64,000 bases of DNA, from contig JABTBR010000005.1 in assembly GCA_013284265.1 (NCBI GenBank), positions 1 through 64,000 of the forward strand. Direction: 5' to 3'. Both the position numbers and the translations under genes were made by a program. Below the pieces are notes generated by a model. It saw only the letters and a program-made list of their open reading frames with translations. It was not told where the DNA came from and did not search any database. The stretch comes from Oxalobacteraceae bacterium. GTDB taxonomy: Bacteria; Pseudomonadota; Gammaproteobacteria; Burkholderiales; Burkholderiaceae_D. This document shows, piece by piece, positions 46,344 to 57,094 of this stretch (position 1 is the first letter of the stretch; each line of letters opens with the position of its first letter).

Positions 46344-48629
46344 GTGCGCCTGTTATCGTCGGCACTGTGGATCAAGACCGCCCGTAAATATGGCGCGCGC
46401 TGGCTGGCCGGCCTGCTGCTGACGGCCTGCGCCCTGCTGCAGGTCTCGGGCGACCTGCATATCGACGCGATCGAAAGGATGGACACCTTCTTCGCCGGCC
46501 TGCGCATGCGCCTGGTCAAGCCGGTGCACGATCCGAATATCGTCATCGTCGACATCGACGAAAAAAGCATCGCCGAGATCGGCCACTTCCCCTGGAACCG
46601 CAAGATCATGGCCACGCTGGTGTCCCAGCTGACCGAACGCTACGAAGTCGCGGCGGCCGGCTTCGACATCGTGTTCCCCGAGGCGGACAACACCTCCGGC
46701 TACGACGTGCTGGCCGAGCTGGCCGCCAATGAGCTGAAAGGCGTGCCCGGTTTCGCCGCCAGGGTGGCCGGCCTGCGCGAGTCGCTCGACTACGACGGCC
46801 TGCTGGCCGCCGCCCTCGATGGCCAGCCGGTGGTACTGGGCTATAACATCGCCGAGGGTCAGCGCAAGGGCAGCCTGCCCGCGCCCTTCTTCAGCACCGA
46901 GACCCTGAACGGGCGCACCGTGCCGGCGCTGGAGTCGAAAGGCTACCTGGCCAACCTGGAGCGGCTGCAGAAGGCCGCCGCCAGTGGCGGGATTTTCACC
47001 GCCATCACCGACGCCGACGGCATCCTGCGCAAGTCGGCCCTGTTGATGAAGATCGGCGACGGCTACTATCCCACGCTGTCGCTGGCCACGGCCGCCGTGG
47101 CGCTGCGCGCGCGCGCCATCACGCCGCGCTTCCTGACCAATGTGGCCGAGCTGTCGGCGCGCGAAAAAGCCCATGGCGGCCTCGATTCGATCCTGATGTT
47201 CGTCGGCACCGAGAAGCGCCCGATGGTTATCCCGGTGGGCGAGAACCTGACCGGCGTGATCGAGTTCCGCGGCAGCGGCGGGCCGCGCGGCGGTGCCTTC
47301 AGCTATGTGTCGGCGGCCGACGTGATCAAGGGCGCGGTGCCGAAGGCGCTGCTGGAAGGGCGCATCGTGCTGGTCGGCACCACCGCGCCTGGCCTGCTCG
47401 ACCTGCGCGCCACCCCGGTCAACGCCGAGTATCCCGGGGTCGAGGTGCACGCCAACCTGATCAAGTCCATCCTCGACCAGAATTTCAAGCAGCGCCCCGA
47501 CTTCGCCGACGGCCTGGAAGGCGTGGTGGTGCTGGCCATCGGCGTGTTGCTGGCGCTGGCGCTGGGCGTGATGGCGCCGCTGGGCTCCATGCTGCTCGCC
47601 GCGCTGGCCGCCGGCGCCGTGTTCGGCCTCAATTACTGGGCCTATGCCCAGCAGGACTGGGTGCTGAAGATGGCCATGACCCTGGTGCTGATCGGCGCGC
47701 TGTTCGTGTTCAACCTGGGCTGGGGCTATCTGTTCGAATTCCGCAAGGGCAGGGCGCTGGTGTCGCGCTTCGGCGAATACGTGGCGCCGGAACTGGTGGC
47801 CGAGATGGCCGAGAATCCGGAAAAATACAATATGGACGGCGAAAGCCGCGAACTGACTGTGCTGTTCGTCGACGTGCGCGGCTTCACCACGATCTCGGAG
47901 GGGCTCACGCCGAAGGCGCTGCGCGAATACATCAATCTCTACCTGACCGCGATGTCCGAGGATATCCGCGACAGCCACCGCGGCACGCTGGACAAGTATA
48001 TCGGCGACGCCGTCATGGCCTTCTGGGGCGCGCCGGTGGCCTTCGCCGACCATGCCAGCCGCGGTGTGGCCACGGCCCTGCTGATGCAGGCCAGCGCGCA
48101 GCGCCTGAACGACGATTTCGTCGCGCGCGGCTGGCCGCCGCTGAAGATAGGCATCGGCTTGAATAGCGGCTTGATGCATGTGGGCGACATGGGCTCGAAG
48201 ATCCGCCGCGCCTATACGGTGATGGGCGACGCCGTCAACCTCGGCTCGCGCCTCGAGGGCATCACCAAGGTATATGGGGTGGGCATCACGGTGGGCGAGT
48301 CCACCCGCGCGGCGGCGCCCGAATTCGCCTACCGCGAACTCGATCTGGTGCGCGTCAAGGGCAAGAACGAACCGGTGGCCATCTTCGAGCCGCTGGTGCT
48401 GGCGCGCGACCTGGACGAGGCCAGCCGCGCCGAACTGGCCAGCTGGAACACCGCGCTGGCCGCCGTGCGCGCCCAGCGGTGGGACCAGGCCCAGGCGTTG
48501 ATCGACGTGCTGCGCGCGGCCGCGCCGGAGCGCGGCCTGTATGCCTTGTACAGCGAAAGGATCGCGTATTACCGCGCCCATCCGCCGGGGGCGGACTGGG
48601 ATGGCGTGACGACCTTCGCGACCAAATAG
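46344..48629 (+). CDS. CHASE2-domain class III adenylate/guanylate cyclase
   Basis: The 761-residue protein has a membrane segment at the N-terminus (WLAGLLLTACALLQVSGDL) and a periplasmic CHASE2 sensor (DPNIVIVDIDEKSIAEIGHF, FPWNRKI, GFDIVFPEAD). Three hydrophobic segments follow, then a class III cyclase domain with metal-binding Asp in LTVLFVDVRGFTTIS, KYIGDAVMAFWGAP, and the transition-state Asn/Arg in MGDAVNLGSRLEG. It probably makes cAMP. The start is GTG. It is in an operon with the HD-GYP gene, joining two second-messenger systems. Confidence 0.92.
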   Translation: MRLLSSALWIKTARKYGARWLAGLLLTACALLQVSGDLHIDAIERMDTFFAGLRMRLVKPVHDPNIVIVDIDEKSIAEIGHFPWNRKIMATLVSQLTERYEVAAAGFDIVFPEADNTSGYDVLAELAANELKGVPGFAARVAGLRESLDYDGLLAAALDGQPVVLGYNIAEGQRKGSLPAPFFSTETLNGRTVPALESKGYLANLERLQKAAASGGIFTAITDADGILRKSALLMKIGDGYYPTLSLATAAVALRARAITPRFLTNVAELSAREKAHGGLDSILMFVGTEKRPMVIPVGENLTGVIEFRGSGGPRGGAFSYVSAADVIKGAVPKALLEGRIVLVGTTAPGLLDLRATPVNAEYPGVEVHANLIKSILDQNFKQRPDFADGLEGVVVLAIGVLLALALGVMAPLGSMLLAALAAGAVFGLNYWAYAQQDWVLKMAMTLVLIGALFVFNLGWGYLFEFRKGRALVSRFGEYVAPELVAEMAENPEKYNMDGESRELTVLFVDVRGFTTISEGLTPKALREYINLYLTAMSEDIRDSHRGTLDKYIGDAVMAFWGAPVAFADHASRGVATALLMQASAQRLNDDFVARGWPPLKIGIGLNSGLMHVGDMGSKIRRAYTVMGDAVNLGSRLEGITKVYGVGITVGESTRAAAPEFAYRELDLVRVKGKNEPVAIFEPLVLARDLDEASRAELASWNTALAAVRAQRWDQAQALIDVLRAAAPERGLYALYSERIAYYRAHPPGADWDGVTTFATK

Positions 48630-48738
48630 TTGGGTAAGTAGTTCCCCGCGAACTGTGCAAAAAACCCACGTCCGATACAAAAAATAGTCTCCCGGCCGGC
48701 CCAAACAGGACTACACTTTAAAGTAACAACACTTTCTC

Positions 48739-48762
48739 TTAATCCAGTTTTTTTACTGGAAT
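48739..48762 (+). other. Small T-rich inverted repeat upstream of the half-barrel gene
   Basis: AATCCAGT-T(5)-ACTGGAATT can form a short hairpin about 70 bp before the next gene. It may end transcription from the cyclase gene or be a leader structure. Confidence 0.35.
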
Positions 48763-48829
48763 TTGGACGGCGCGCAGCATGGCCGCAGGGCCCCGCCTGG
48801 CCGCTTGCGCATTGTTCCGGAGAGCAGCA

Positions 48830-49672
48830 ATGAACGCTCGTCAACGCCTCGCCATCGCCGCAACGGTCCTCGCCGCTGCTGGCGGCGCTGCGCTGGCGGC
48901 CGACGCCGACAGTGCGGCCCGGCTGGTATTGCCGGGCATGCCCCCGGTGTATAGCCTGGCCCTGCCGGTGCAGCCGTACACGCCGGGCGAGCGCGTCTGG
49001 ACCAGCCAGCTCAGCGCTTCCTATCTCCCCGCCAGCACCGTGTTCAGCGGCTATACCCGGGTCGGCCTGCAACTGCAGGACAGCTTCGCCAACGATACGC
49101 CCAGAAGCGCCGGCGCCTTCGCCAGCACCCAGGCCAGCGCCTCGCTGACCCTGATACGGCGTCCCAATGGGCTCGGGATCGAGGATACGGGAAGGGAGCG
49201 CGGCAGCGCCGGCTACGATCTGTTGCGGGTGGCGGCCAGCCTGACGCGGGCCTTGCCGCGTGACTGGCAGGTGCGCGCCGCCGTCAATGGCCAGCGCGGC
49301 AACGATACCCTGTGGCCCGAGGCGCGCGCCAACGTGCTGCTGCCCGGCGCCTTGCGCGGCATCGCCGACGCCGGCTTCGGCGACCACGGCCTGGCCGCCA
49401 ATCTGGAACTGTATTCCCCCAATCTGTGCGCCGCCCGGCTGGGCTGGAACTGCCGCGCGCTGGCCTTTTACGACCGCGCCTATCTGCGCCGCAACCGCGT
49501 CCAGGGCGGCGAATTGCGCAGCGTGGCGATCGGCAGCGTCGGCGTGGGCATGCGCATGCAAATGTCGCGCCATAGCAATGTGCAAATCGACTACGGCCAT
49601 GTGCTGCATGCCGACCCGGACCAGGTGGTCTCGCCCAACCGGCTGCAGTTCCGGCTGGAGTTCTCCTATTGA
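48830..49672 (+). CDS. POTRA-less TpsB-like outer membrane half-barrel protein
   Basis: The 280-residue protein has a signal peptide (NARQRLAIAATVLAAAGGAALAA is its approximate extent) and beta-strand-rich sequence ending in a C-terminal aromatic residue (LQFRLEFSY), typical of outer membrane barrels. Its second half aligns by eye with the C-terminus of the TpsB 240 bp downstream. Compare LELYSPNLCAARLGWNCRAL with LEAYTPNLCGQRQNWNCRLL, and VQIDYGHVLHAD with LQMDYGHVLKAG. It lacks POTRA domains and the VRGF lid motif is changed to LRGI. It may be a degenerate duplicate or a specialised accessory barrel. Confidence 0.75.
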   Translation: MNARQRLAIAATVLAAAGGAALAADADSAARLVLPGMPPVYSLALPVQPYTPGERVWTSQLSASYLPASTVFSGYTRVGLQLQDSFANDTPRSAGAFASTQASASLTLIRRPNGLGIEDTGRERGSAGYDLLRVAASLTRALPRDWQVRAAVNGQRGNDTLWPEARANVLLPGALRGIADAGFGDHGLAANLELYSPNLCAARLGWNCRALAFYDRAYLRRNRVQGGELRSVAIGSVGVGMRMQMSRHSNVQIDYGHVLHADPDQVVSPNRLQFRLEFSY

Positions 49673-49859
49673 GCCGGCTCCCCTTGCACCCTGCAATGGC
49701 GTGAAATCCAACAGCGCTGTCAAATAAACACGTTCAGCCAAGCTACTTGACGGGCGCTGTGCTAGCATCGAAACAGGCTCGCCGAGTCCGCTTAAAAGTG
49801 TATCTCCGGCAAGCTAAATTTCTTCCAAATGCCGTCATGGTTGCGGCCTGGCCCATGTC

Positions 49860-49877
49860 TTGAGCAATAATGCTCAA
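49860..49877 (+). promoter_or_regulatory. Perfect 7-bp inverted repeat upstream of tpsB
   Basis: TTGAGCA-ATAA-TGCTCAA lies about 60 bp before the tpsB start and could be an operator or a leader hairpin. Confidence 0.35.
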
Positions 49878-49936
49878 AAGCATGGCGGCGTCGCCACGCT
49901 GGCCTAACCGCATTGCCATCACAGCCCGAGACCTCA

Positions 49937-51532
49937 ATGAGCCGACCCATGAACCACTGTCTAGTGCGCCTGTTAGCAGGCTCCGTCCTGGCCGCCGCCG
50001 TTGCCTGCGCCTGGGGTGCCGAACCCGACAATGGAGCGATCCGCTTCGACATCAGCCGCTTTGACGTGCAGGGCAATACCCTGCTGGCGCCGGCCCGCAT
50101 CGAGCAATTGCTGGCGCCGTTTACCGGCAAGGGGCGCGATTTCGGCGACGTCCAGCGCGCGCTCGAGGCGCTCGAAGGGGCTTACCATGCGCTCGGCTAT
50201 AACGTGGTCAGCATCGAACTGCCCGAGCAGGAGTTGAACCGCGGCGTGGTGCAATTCAAGGTGGTGCAGACCCGCGTCGGCCGGGTCAAGCTGCAGGGAA
50301 ATCAATATTTCGACGAAGCCAATATCCGCCGCAGCCTGCCCGCACTGCGCGAAGGCCAGACCCCGAATCTGAAGGATGTGTCGGCCGGCCTGAAGCTGGC
50401 CAACGACAACCCGTCGAAAAAGGTCAATCTGAAGCTCGCCAGCGGCGAGAACGACGACGAAGTCGACGCCACCCTGGACGTGACGGACGAGCGGCTCTGG
50501 CGCGCCATGGTCAACCTGGACAATAGCGGCACCGAGCAGACCGGCAAGACCCATGCCAGCTTCATCTTCCAGCATGCCAATCTGTGGGGCCTGGACCATG
50601 TCGCCAGCCTGCAGTACACCACCACGCTGGAAGAACCGGGCCGTGTCAAGGTGTATGGCGCGGCCTACCATATTCCCCTGTACCGGCTGGGCGATGCGCT
50701 GGACTTCTATGCCAGTTATTCGAATGTGGATTCGGGCAATGTACAGGCCAACGGTTTCGATCTGGCGGTGACCGGCAAGGGCGCCGTCTATGGCGGACGC
50801 TATACCCAGACGCTGGCCAAGCGCGGCGAGTATGAGTCGCGGCTGGCCTATGGCCTCGACTACAAGGCGTTCAAGAACAATGTGCAGTATGCCGGCACGC
50901 AATTGGGCGGCGACGTCACGGTCCATCCGCTCAGCCTGGCCTATATCGGCAGCTGGACCATGGCGCGCGGCGAGCTGGGCGGTTCGGCCACGCTGATCCG
51001 CAATGTCTCGGGCGGCAGCCACGGCGGCACGGCCGAGTTCGAACGCGCGCGCAGCCGCGCGCGCACCGACTATACGATCGTGCGCCTGGGCGGCTCCTAC
51101 AGCCGGGCCCTGGCCAATGAGTGGCAGTTGCGTGCCATCGCCAACGCCCAGTACACGGGCGATGCCCTGATCCCCGGCGAGCAGTTCGGCGCCGGCGGCG
51201 CCAGTTCGGTACGCGGTTTCGCCGAACGTGAAATTTCCAACGATTCCGGTGCCAGCCTGAACCTGGAAGCGTATACCCCGAACCTGTGCGGCCAGCGGCA
51301 GAACTGGAATTGCCGCCTGCTGGGCTTTTACGATATCGCTTACCTGAGCCGCAACAAGGCGCTGGCGGGCGAAGTCGATAGTACTTCCATCAGCAGCGTT
51401 GGCCTAGGCTTGCGCTTCCTGATTGGCAGCAATGTGAACCTGCAAATGGATTATGGCCATGTGCTCAAAGCGGGGGCGACCCAGCGGGTCGATGCCAACC
51501 GCATGCACATCAGGCTAGCCCTGGCTTACTGA
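49937..51532 (+). CDS. Two-partner secretion transporter (TpsB, ShlB/FhaC family)
   Basis: The 531-residue protein has a signal peptide (CLVRLLAGSVLAAAVACAWG). Two POTRA domains follow (FDISRFDVQGNTLLAPARIE; VVQTRVGRVKLQGNQYFDEA). The 16-strand barrel carries the lid-loop motif GGASSVRGFAERE and ends in LALAY. It exports the adjacent TpsA protein across the outer membrane. The start at ATG 49937 is preferred; ATG 49949 and a TTG at 49913 are alternatives. tpsA starts 21 bp after its stop, so the two form an operon. Confidence 0.92.
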   Translation: MSRPMNHCLVRLLAGSVLAAAVACAWGAEPDNGAIRFDISRFDVQGNTLLAPARIEQLLAPFTGKGRDFGDVQRALEALEGAYHALGYNVVSIELPEQELNRGVVQFKVVQTRVGRVKLQGNQYFDEANIRRSLPALREGQTPNLKDVSAGLKLANDNPSKKVNLKLASGENDDEVDATLDVTDERLWRAMVNLDNSGTEQTGKTHASFIFQHANLWGLDHVASLQYTTTLEEPGRVKVYGAAYHIPLYRLGDALDFYASYSNVDSGNVQANGFDLAVTGKGAVYGGRYTQTLAKRGEYESRLAYGLDYKAFKNNVQYAGTQLGGDVTVHPLSLAYIGSWTMARGELGGSATLIRNVSGGSHGGTAEFERARSRARTDYTIVRLGGSYSRALANEWQLRAIANAQYTGDALIPGEQFGAGGASSVRGFAEREISNDSGASLNLEAYTPNLCGQRQNWNCRLLGFYDIAYLSRNKALAGEVDSTSISSVGLGLRFLIGSNVNLQMDYGHVLKAGATQRVDANRMHIRLALAY

Positions 51533-51553
51533 TGACGTAGTCGAGAGAACATC

Positions 51554-54500
51554 ATGAAAAACGATCGCAAGCAGTCTGCGCCGCTGCACCACATGGCAGC
51601 CCTTTCCCTTGGCGGCCAGAGCGCCCCCTTCCCCTTGCGGCCCAAGCTGCTCGCGGTGGTGGTGGCCACCTGCTTCAACGCGGCCCAGGCCAATCCGGTA
51701 GCGCCCCAGGTGGTGCACGGACAGGCCACCTTCAATCAGCAGGGCAGCCTGTTCTCGATCACGAACACCCCGAACACCATCATCGACTGGCAAAGTTTTT
51801 CGATCAAGTCCGGCGAGATCACCCGCTTCATCCAGCAAAACGGCGACAGCCGCGTACTGAACCGCATCCTCGGCCAGGACCCCAGCCAGATCCTGGGGGC
51901 GCTGCAATCGAACGGCAAGGTGTTCCTGATCAATCCGAATGGCGTGCTGTTCGGTAAAGGTTCCCAGGTCGATGTGAACGGCCTGGTCGCGTCCAGCCTG
52001 GCGATGTCGAATTCCGATTTCCTGGCGGGCAAGAATAATTTCAGCGGCGCCGGACCCGGCAAGGTGGTCAACCAGGGCAGCATCCGCACGCCGTCCGGCG
52101 GCCAGGTCTATCTGCTGGCCGCCAGCGTGGAAAACAGCGGCCTGATCACGGCGCCCAATGGCGATGTGGTGCTGGCCGCCGGCCAGCGCGTGGAACTGCT
52201 CGACTCGGCCAATCCCGAGGTGCGGGTGGTGGTGTCGGCGCCGGCCGACCAGGCCCTGAACCTGGGCCAGGTGGTGGCCCAGGGCGGACGGGTCGGCATC
52301 TATGGCGCGTTGCTGAACCAGCGCGGCCGGGTCAGCGCCGACAGCGCCGTCGTCGGCGAGCAGGGCCAGATCATCTTGAAAGCCAGCGGCACAGCCATGC
52401 TCGAGGCGGGCAGCGTCACCAGCGCCACCGGCGCCGGCAAGGGCGGCAGCATCCAGGTAGTGGGCGAGCAGGTGGGCCTGACCGGCAATGCGCGGCTCGA
52501 CGCCAGCGGCGAACAGGGCGGCGGCAGCGTGCTGGTCGGGGGCGACTACCAGGGCGGCGGCAGCCTGCCGCGCGCACGCGCCACCTATGTGGGCAAGGAA
52601 GTGATGATCGTCGCCGATGCCGGCCAGCAGGGCGACGGCGGCACGGTGGTGGTCTGGGGCGACGAGGCCAGCCGCATGTACGGCGGCATCTCGGCCCGCG
52701 GCGGCCTGCTCGGCGGCGATGGCGGGCTGGTGGAAACCTCGGGCCACTATCTGGATGTAAACGGCGCGCGCGTGAGCACGGTGGCGGCCAGGGGCAAGCG
52801 CGGCAACTGGCTGCTCGATCCTCTGAATATCGAGGTGGCCGACGTCAGCAACGCCTACACCCTCAGCGACGCGGCGCTGTTTGCCAGCGGCCCGCAGAGC
52901 GACGTCACCCAGCTCGACGCGAGCCTGATCTCCAACGCCAGCAGCGACGTGACGCTGCAGGCGAAAAATGACATCACCTTCTCCGAGCAGGTCAACATCA
53001 GCGCCAGCGGTGTCAAGCTGACCGCGCGCGCCGGCCACGACATCATCGTCGACAGCAGCATCACCACCAGCAATGGCGCGGTGACCTTGACGGCCAACGA
53101 CGCGGGCGGCGTGGCCAACAACACCGGCATCGTGCACATCACCTCGAACGGCGCGATCACCACCAACGACGCCAAGCTGAGCATGACGGGCACCGGCGTC
53201 ACCATCGACGGCAGCATCGCGCTGGGCACCGGGGCGCTGGCGGTGACGGCCGCCAAGGCGGGGGGCAGCATCCTGCTCTCGAGCAGCGGGGCCATTTCCG
53301 GCAGCGGCCAGACCGGCGCGCTTCCGCTGTTCTCCTTCGTCGGCGACAATATCGCCTTCGACACCGTGGTCAGTTCCGGCGGCGTGTCGGGCGACACCAC
53401 GGTCCAGCTGGCGCCGTACACGGCCAGCCGGGTGATCGACCTGGGCGGCGCCACCAATGGCAGGCTCAATCTGTCGACCACCACGCTCAACCACGTCGAT
53501 ACCTTGTCCCTGATCGTCGGCAACAGCAGCAACACGGGCGGCATCGTCCAGAGCAGCACGCTGAGCCCCAGCCAGGTCGGCAATCTCTACCTCGATAGCA
53601 GCGGCAATATCACGCTCAGCAAGAGTATCAACCTGGTCGGCGAGGGCGCCGCCTTCGGCGCCACCATCCATGGCAGCGGCACGCTGAAAATCGACAGCGG
53701 CAATATCGAGATTCCGGCCAGCGTGACGGCGCAAACCATCAGCCTGCGCACCGACAACCTGACGCTGAACGGCGGGCTGAACGCCGGCACCGTGATGATC
53801 GATGCCAATACCAATAGCCGAGCCATCAATATCGGCGCCGGCGCCTCGGGCGGGCTGGCCATCAGCGCGTCCGGACTGATCGCCGGCAACAGCGACAATC
53901 TCTACATCGGCACCCGCTACGACTATACGGGCGCCGTCAGCGTCGTGTCCGGCGGGCTCGATCTGGCGAGTTCCAGCCAGGCCGGCAGCGACAGCGTCTG
54001 CCTGGGCGGCGCCAGCGTGGCGATCAACGGTCCCCTGAAGGTGGGCGATCTGCTCTACCTGAAGCCGAGCGGCGCGGTGAGCCAGTCCAGCACCGGCATC
54101 ATCACGGCCGACCATGTGTCGGCCGGCGGCACGACGGTGACCCTGTTGTCCAATAACCAGGTCGGTTCGGTCTCCGGCCTGAGCACCGGCGCCTTCCAGT
54201 TCAAGTCGGCGACCGCCCTCGATGTGGGCGCGATCAGCGGCGAGAACGGTATCCACAGCAGCAACAGCATCAAGCTGGTGTCGCCGAATCTGGACCAGGA
54301 TTCGAACGGGCACCTGGTGGCGCCCAAGCTGATCCTGAGCGATTCCGGTTCGGTGAGCTTGACGGCGTCGCCGTCGAACCAGGTCGACGCGCTGGTGGCC
54401 GAGTCGGTCGGCCCCCTGCATTACAAGAACTTCGGCGCGCTGACCCTGGGCGCCGACGGCAAGGGCATCAGCCTGGACAATATCGGCGACACCATTGTCA

Positions 54501-57094
54501 GCATCCAGTCCAGCGGCCTGCTCACGGTGGCGCAGCCAGTCAGCAGCGGCACGGCGAACCTGAATCTGTTCGCACCGTCGATCAAGGTCGGCAATAGCGG
54601 CTCGCCGAGTTCGGCCAAAATCAGCGGTGGCACCGTCTCGCTGGAGGCGAGCGGCTCCGGCATCACGCTCGACAGCGGCGCACTGGTCACCGGCGCGACC
54701 GTCATGCTGAGCGCGAACAGTATGTCGCTGGCCAGCGGCAGCGAGATCAAGGCCGTGAAACCGGTCGGCGACGTCTCCTCCTTCGTGCCCTCGGTGATCC
54801 TGGCTCCGTATTCGAGCGGTAGCAGCATCACCTTGGGCGTGGGTGCGATCGATGGCGAGGGCGGCCTGGGGTTGACCGATACGGAACTGAAAACCATTAC
54901 CGCCGGCCAGTTGACGATCAATAATGTCGCCGGCAGCGCGGGCATCTATGTCAGCGGCGCGCTCAATCTGAGCAGCAGCAACAAGCTCAGCGTGGGTCTG
55001 CAATTGCTCAGCCACGGTACCATCACGGTGGCCGCACCGATCACCACGCCGACCGCGCTGGTGCTGGGAACGACCGGGGCGATCCACAACAACTCGCTGA
55101 TTACCGCGAAAAACATCAATTTGCTGGCCGACGATATCGTGCAGGACACCGGGGCCGGCCACGGCCTGGAGGCGGGCAATAGCGGCAGCCTGTTCATCAG
55201 CCCCTACACCAGCAGTATGAGCATTGAACTAGGCTCGAGCTCGCCGTCCGACAGCGGCGTGCTGCGCTTTTCGACGGCCGCGCTGGACACCATGCACGCC
55301 GGCTACTACAACTTCAGCGCCGCCGGGATCGGCGTGCTCGACGTGCTGAGCAAACCGAATAGCGTGATGGACTTCAACGCCGACGGCGCGCTCAGCATTG
55401 GGGCGGCCCTGACGGCCAAGGGCCTGCGCTTCAAGAGCGATACCCTGACCATCGGCGATACCGTCACGGCCGATATCGTCGGCATCTCCACCTTCACCGA
55501 CGGGCGCAAGATCACGGTGGGCAGCGCCACCTGCGACGCCTCGCCCTGCCTGGCGATCGCCGAGCTGGCGTCCATCGCCGCGCCGACCATCGGCATCGGC
55601 AATTCGGACCCCACCCATGGTTCGGGCGAGCTCAGCGTAGTCGGCATTACTTCCGCGCTGGCGGCGCCGACGGACCGCAATGCGCTCACCACCCGGATCG
55701 GCCTGATGAGCGCGAGCGACATCACCCAGTCCGGCATCATCGATGTGCATGAGCTGGGCGTCGAGTCCGGCAGCGGCGTCACGCTCAACAGTGCGAACAA
55801 TGTCGCCTTCCTGGCGGGCAAACAAACCGGTGGCGGCGATTTCAGTTTTACCAATGCGTCCAATCTGGCCATCGGCAAGCTGGTCGGGCTAGACTTCGCC
55901 GGCAATCTACTGTACGAGATCGATGGCCTGTACTCGGCCAATAACGTGACGCTGAATGTCGCCGGCGCGCTGACCAAGGCCTCCGGCGCCATCCCCGGCG
56001 GCAAGATCAACGCCGCCCATCTGACGCTGAACACCACCGGCGGCGTCGGCACGGCCAGCCTGGGGCTCGATACCACGGTCAGCGAAATGACCATCGAGAA
56101 CAGCGCCGGCAGTGGCAGTAGCGCGCCCATCCATATCACCAACACCACCAATCTGTCGCACCAGGTCTCCGGCCATGCCAACACCAATGTGGTCTACAAG
56201 ATCTGGCAGACCGATACGGGCGGCGGCAATGCCGGCGCGGTCAAGGTCATCAACAAGGGCGGCATGCTGATCAGCGACACCCTGGGCAGTTCGGGCGGCG
56301 TCAAGACCGGCGCCGGCGGCATCACGCTGGAAACCCACAGCCCGCTGTCCATCGATGGCGAGGTCAGCACCGTCTCCGGTCCGATCAATCTGTCCGCCGG
56401 CCCCGGCGGCAGCAACGATGTGCTGACCTTTGGCGGCACGGCCAGCGTCACCTCGGTCAGCGGTAACATCAGCCTGGTCGCCGGCAGCTCGATCGTTGGC
56501 TTCAGCCCATCGATCGTCAACAGCAGTTCGGGCTCGGTTGGCCAGCAGCAGGGCGCCAATAACAGCCCATCGCCAAGCCCAAGCCCGACGCCTACCCCGA
56601 CGCCAACGCCAACGCCAACGCCGACACCAACCCCGGTGCCGACGCCGGTGCCTGATCCATCGCCGACTCCGATTCCAACACCGGTACCGACACCGGTGCC
56701 AACGCCGGTGCCAACCCCGGTTCCGACGCCGACACCAACGCCGACACCAACGCCGACGCCGCCGCCATCGGCCGACATCTGTGCGATCGCACCGAATTCG
56801 ACGCTGTGCCAGGTGCTGTCGCCGCCGACGGCCAGCGAGCCGAACAAGCCGGTCCAGCAGGCCAGCAACGAGATCATCAAGACCGTCACGGCCAGCGTGC
56901 CCAAGTACGATGCGCCTTCGACCTTCCTGGAGAGCAAAAAGGATGGAACGCAGAGCGGCAGCGGCGGCGCCTCGGCCAATTCGAGCACGCCGGACGACAG
57001 CAAGACCGACAAGAAATCGACGACTAAAGAGTTGGCCTCCAACGAGAAGAGTGAGCTGAAAAATGAACCTGTCAAAAAACTCTATTGCAACTAA
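51554..57094 (+). CDS. Filamentous haemagglutinin-type exoprotein (TpsA)
   Basis: The 1846-residue protein has an extended signal peptide region (to about residue 47, [17 protein letters not shown]) and a TPS secretion domain. That domain includes [20 protein letters not shown] and [21 protein letters not shown] very long Ser/Gly/Thr-rich beta-helical shaft follows, then a Pro/Thr/Val repeat stretch (about residues 1670-1738). A small tail holds the Cys pair [10 protein letters not shown] and ends in YCN. No known toxin or peptidase domain is seen. It is likely a cell-surface adhesin or matrix protein held by TpsB or by its Cys-containing tail (inference). Its 3' end overlaps the fecR-like gene by 32 bp. 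Confidence 0.92.
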   Translation: MKNDRKQSAPLHHMAALSLGGQSAPFPLRPKLLAVVVATCFNAAQANPVAPQVVHGQATFNQQGSLFSITNTPNTIIDWQSFSIKSGEITRFIQQNGDSRVLNRILGQDPSQILGALQSNGKVFLINPNGVLFGKGSQVDVNGLVASSLAMSNSDFLAGKNNFSGAGPGKVVNQGSIRTPSGGQVYLLAASVENSGLITAPNGDVVLAAGQRVELLDSANPEVRVVVSAPADQALNLGQVVAQGGRVGIYGALLNQRGRVSADSAVVGEQGQIILKASGTAMLEAGSVTSATGAGKGGSIQVVGEQVGLTGNARLDASGEQGGGSVLVGGDYQGGGSLPRARATYVGKEVMIVADAGQQGDGGTVVVWGDEASRMYGGISARGGLLGGDGGLVETSGHYLDVNGARVSTVAARGKRGNWLLDPLNIEVADVSNAYTLSDAALFASGPQSDVTQLDASLISNASSDVTLQAKNDITFSEQVNISASGVKLTARAGHDIIVDSSITTSNGAVTLTANDAGGVANNTGIVHITSNGAITTNDAKLSMTGTGVTIDGSIALGTGALAVTAAKAGGSILLSSSGAISGSGQTGALPLFSFVGDNIAFDTVVSSGGVSGDTTVQLAPYTASRVIDLGGATNGRLNLSTTTLNHVDTLSLIVGNSSNTGGIVQSSTLSPSQVGNLYLDSSGNITLSKSINLVGEGAAFGATIHGSGTLKIDSGNIEIPASVTAQTISLRTDNLTLNGGLNAGTVMIDANTNSRAINIGAGASGGLAISASGLIAGNSDNLYIGTRYDYTGAVSVVSGGLDLASSSQAGSDSVCLGGASVAINGPLKVGDLLYLKPSGAVSQSSTGIITADHVSAGGTTVTLLSNNQVGSVSGLSTGAFQFKSATALDVGAISGENGIHSSNSIKLVSPNLDQDSNGHLVAPKLILSDSGSVSLTASPSNQVDALVAESVGPLHYKNFGALTLGADGKGISLDNIGDTIVSIQSSGLLTVAQPVSSGTANLNLFAPSIKVGNSGSPSSAKISGGTVSLEASGSGITLDSGALVTGATVMLSANSMSLASGSEIKAVKPVGDVSSFVPSVILAPYSSGSSITLGVGAIDGEGGLGLTDTELKTITAGQLTINNVAGSAGIYVSGALNLSSSNKLSVGLQLLSHGTITVAAPITTPTALVLGTTGAIHNNSLITAKNINLLADDIVQDTGAGHGLEAGNSGSLFISPYTSSMSIELGSSSPSDSGVLRFSTAALDTMHAGYYNFSAAGIGVLDVLSKPNSVMDFNADGALSIGAALTAKGLRFKSDTLTIGDTVTADIVGISTFTDGRKITVGSATCDASPCLAIAELASIAAPTIGIGNSDPTHGSGELSVVGITSALAAPTDRNALTTRIGLMSASDITQSGIIDVHELGVESGSGVTLNSANNVAFLAGKQTGGGDFSFTNASNLAIGKLVGLDFAGNLLYEIDGLYSANNVTLNVAGALTKASGAIPGGKINAAHLTLNTTGGVGTASLGLDTTVSEMTIENSAGSGSSAPIHITNTTNLSHQVSGHANTNVVYKIWQTDTGGGNAGAVKVINKGGMLISDTLGSSGGVKTGAGGITLETHSPLSIDGEVSTVSGPINLSAGPGGSNDVLTFGGTASVTSVSGNISLVAGSSIVGFSPSIVNSSSGSVGQQQGANNSPSPSPSPTPTPTPTPTPTPTPTPVPTPVPDPSPTPIPTPVPTPVPTPVPTPVPTPTPTPTPTPTPPPSADICAIAPNSTLCQVLSPPTASEPNKPVQQASNEIIKTVTASVPKYDAPSTFLESKKDGTQSGSGGASANSSTPDDSKTDKKSTTKELASNEKSELKNEPVKKLYCN
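56565..56769 (+). repeat. Degenerate 6-bp tandem repeats encoding Pro-Thr/Pro-Val
   Basis: Units of the type CC(A/G)ACG and CCGGTG repeat for about 200 bp and encode alternating Pro and Thr or Val. It is a rigid extended linker. Six-base steps keep the frame, so the linker could vary in length between strains. Confidence 0.8.

Noticed and set aside
46353-48704. 783-residue minus-strand frame opposite the CHASE2 cyclase
   Set aside because: It is an antisense shadow with Arg/His/Gln-rich composition and no domain.
51515-55162. 1215-residue open frame on the minus strand inside tpsA
   Set aside because: It is an antisense shadow of the Ser/Gly-rich shaft, with no domain and no ribosome binding site.
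56565-56769. Repeat array resembling a CRISPR at first sight
   Set aside because: The units are 6-base coding repeats for Pro-Thr/Pro-Val in frame with tpsA, with no spacers.
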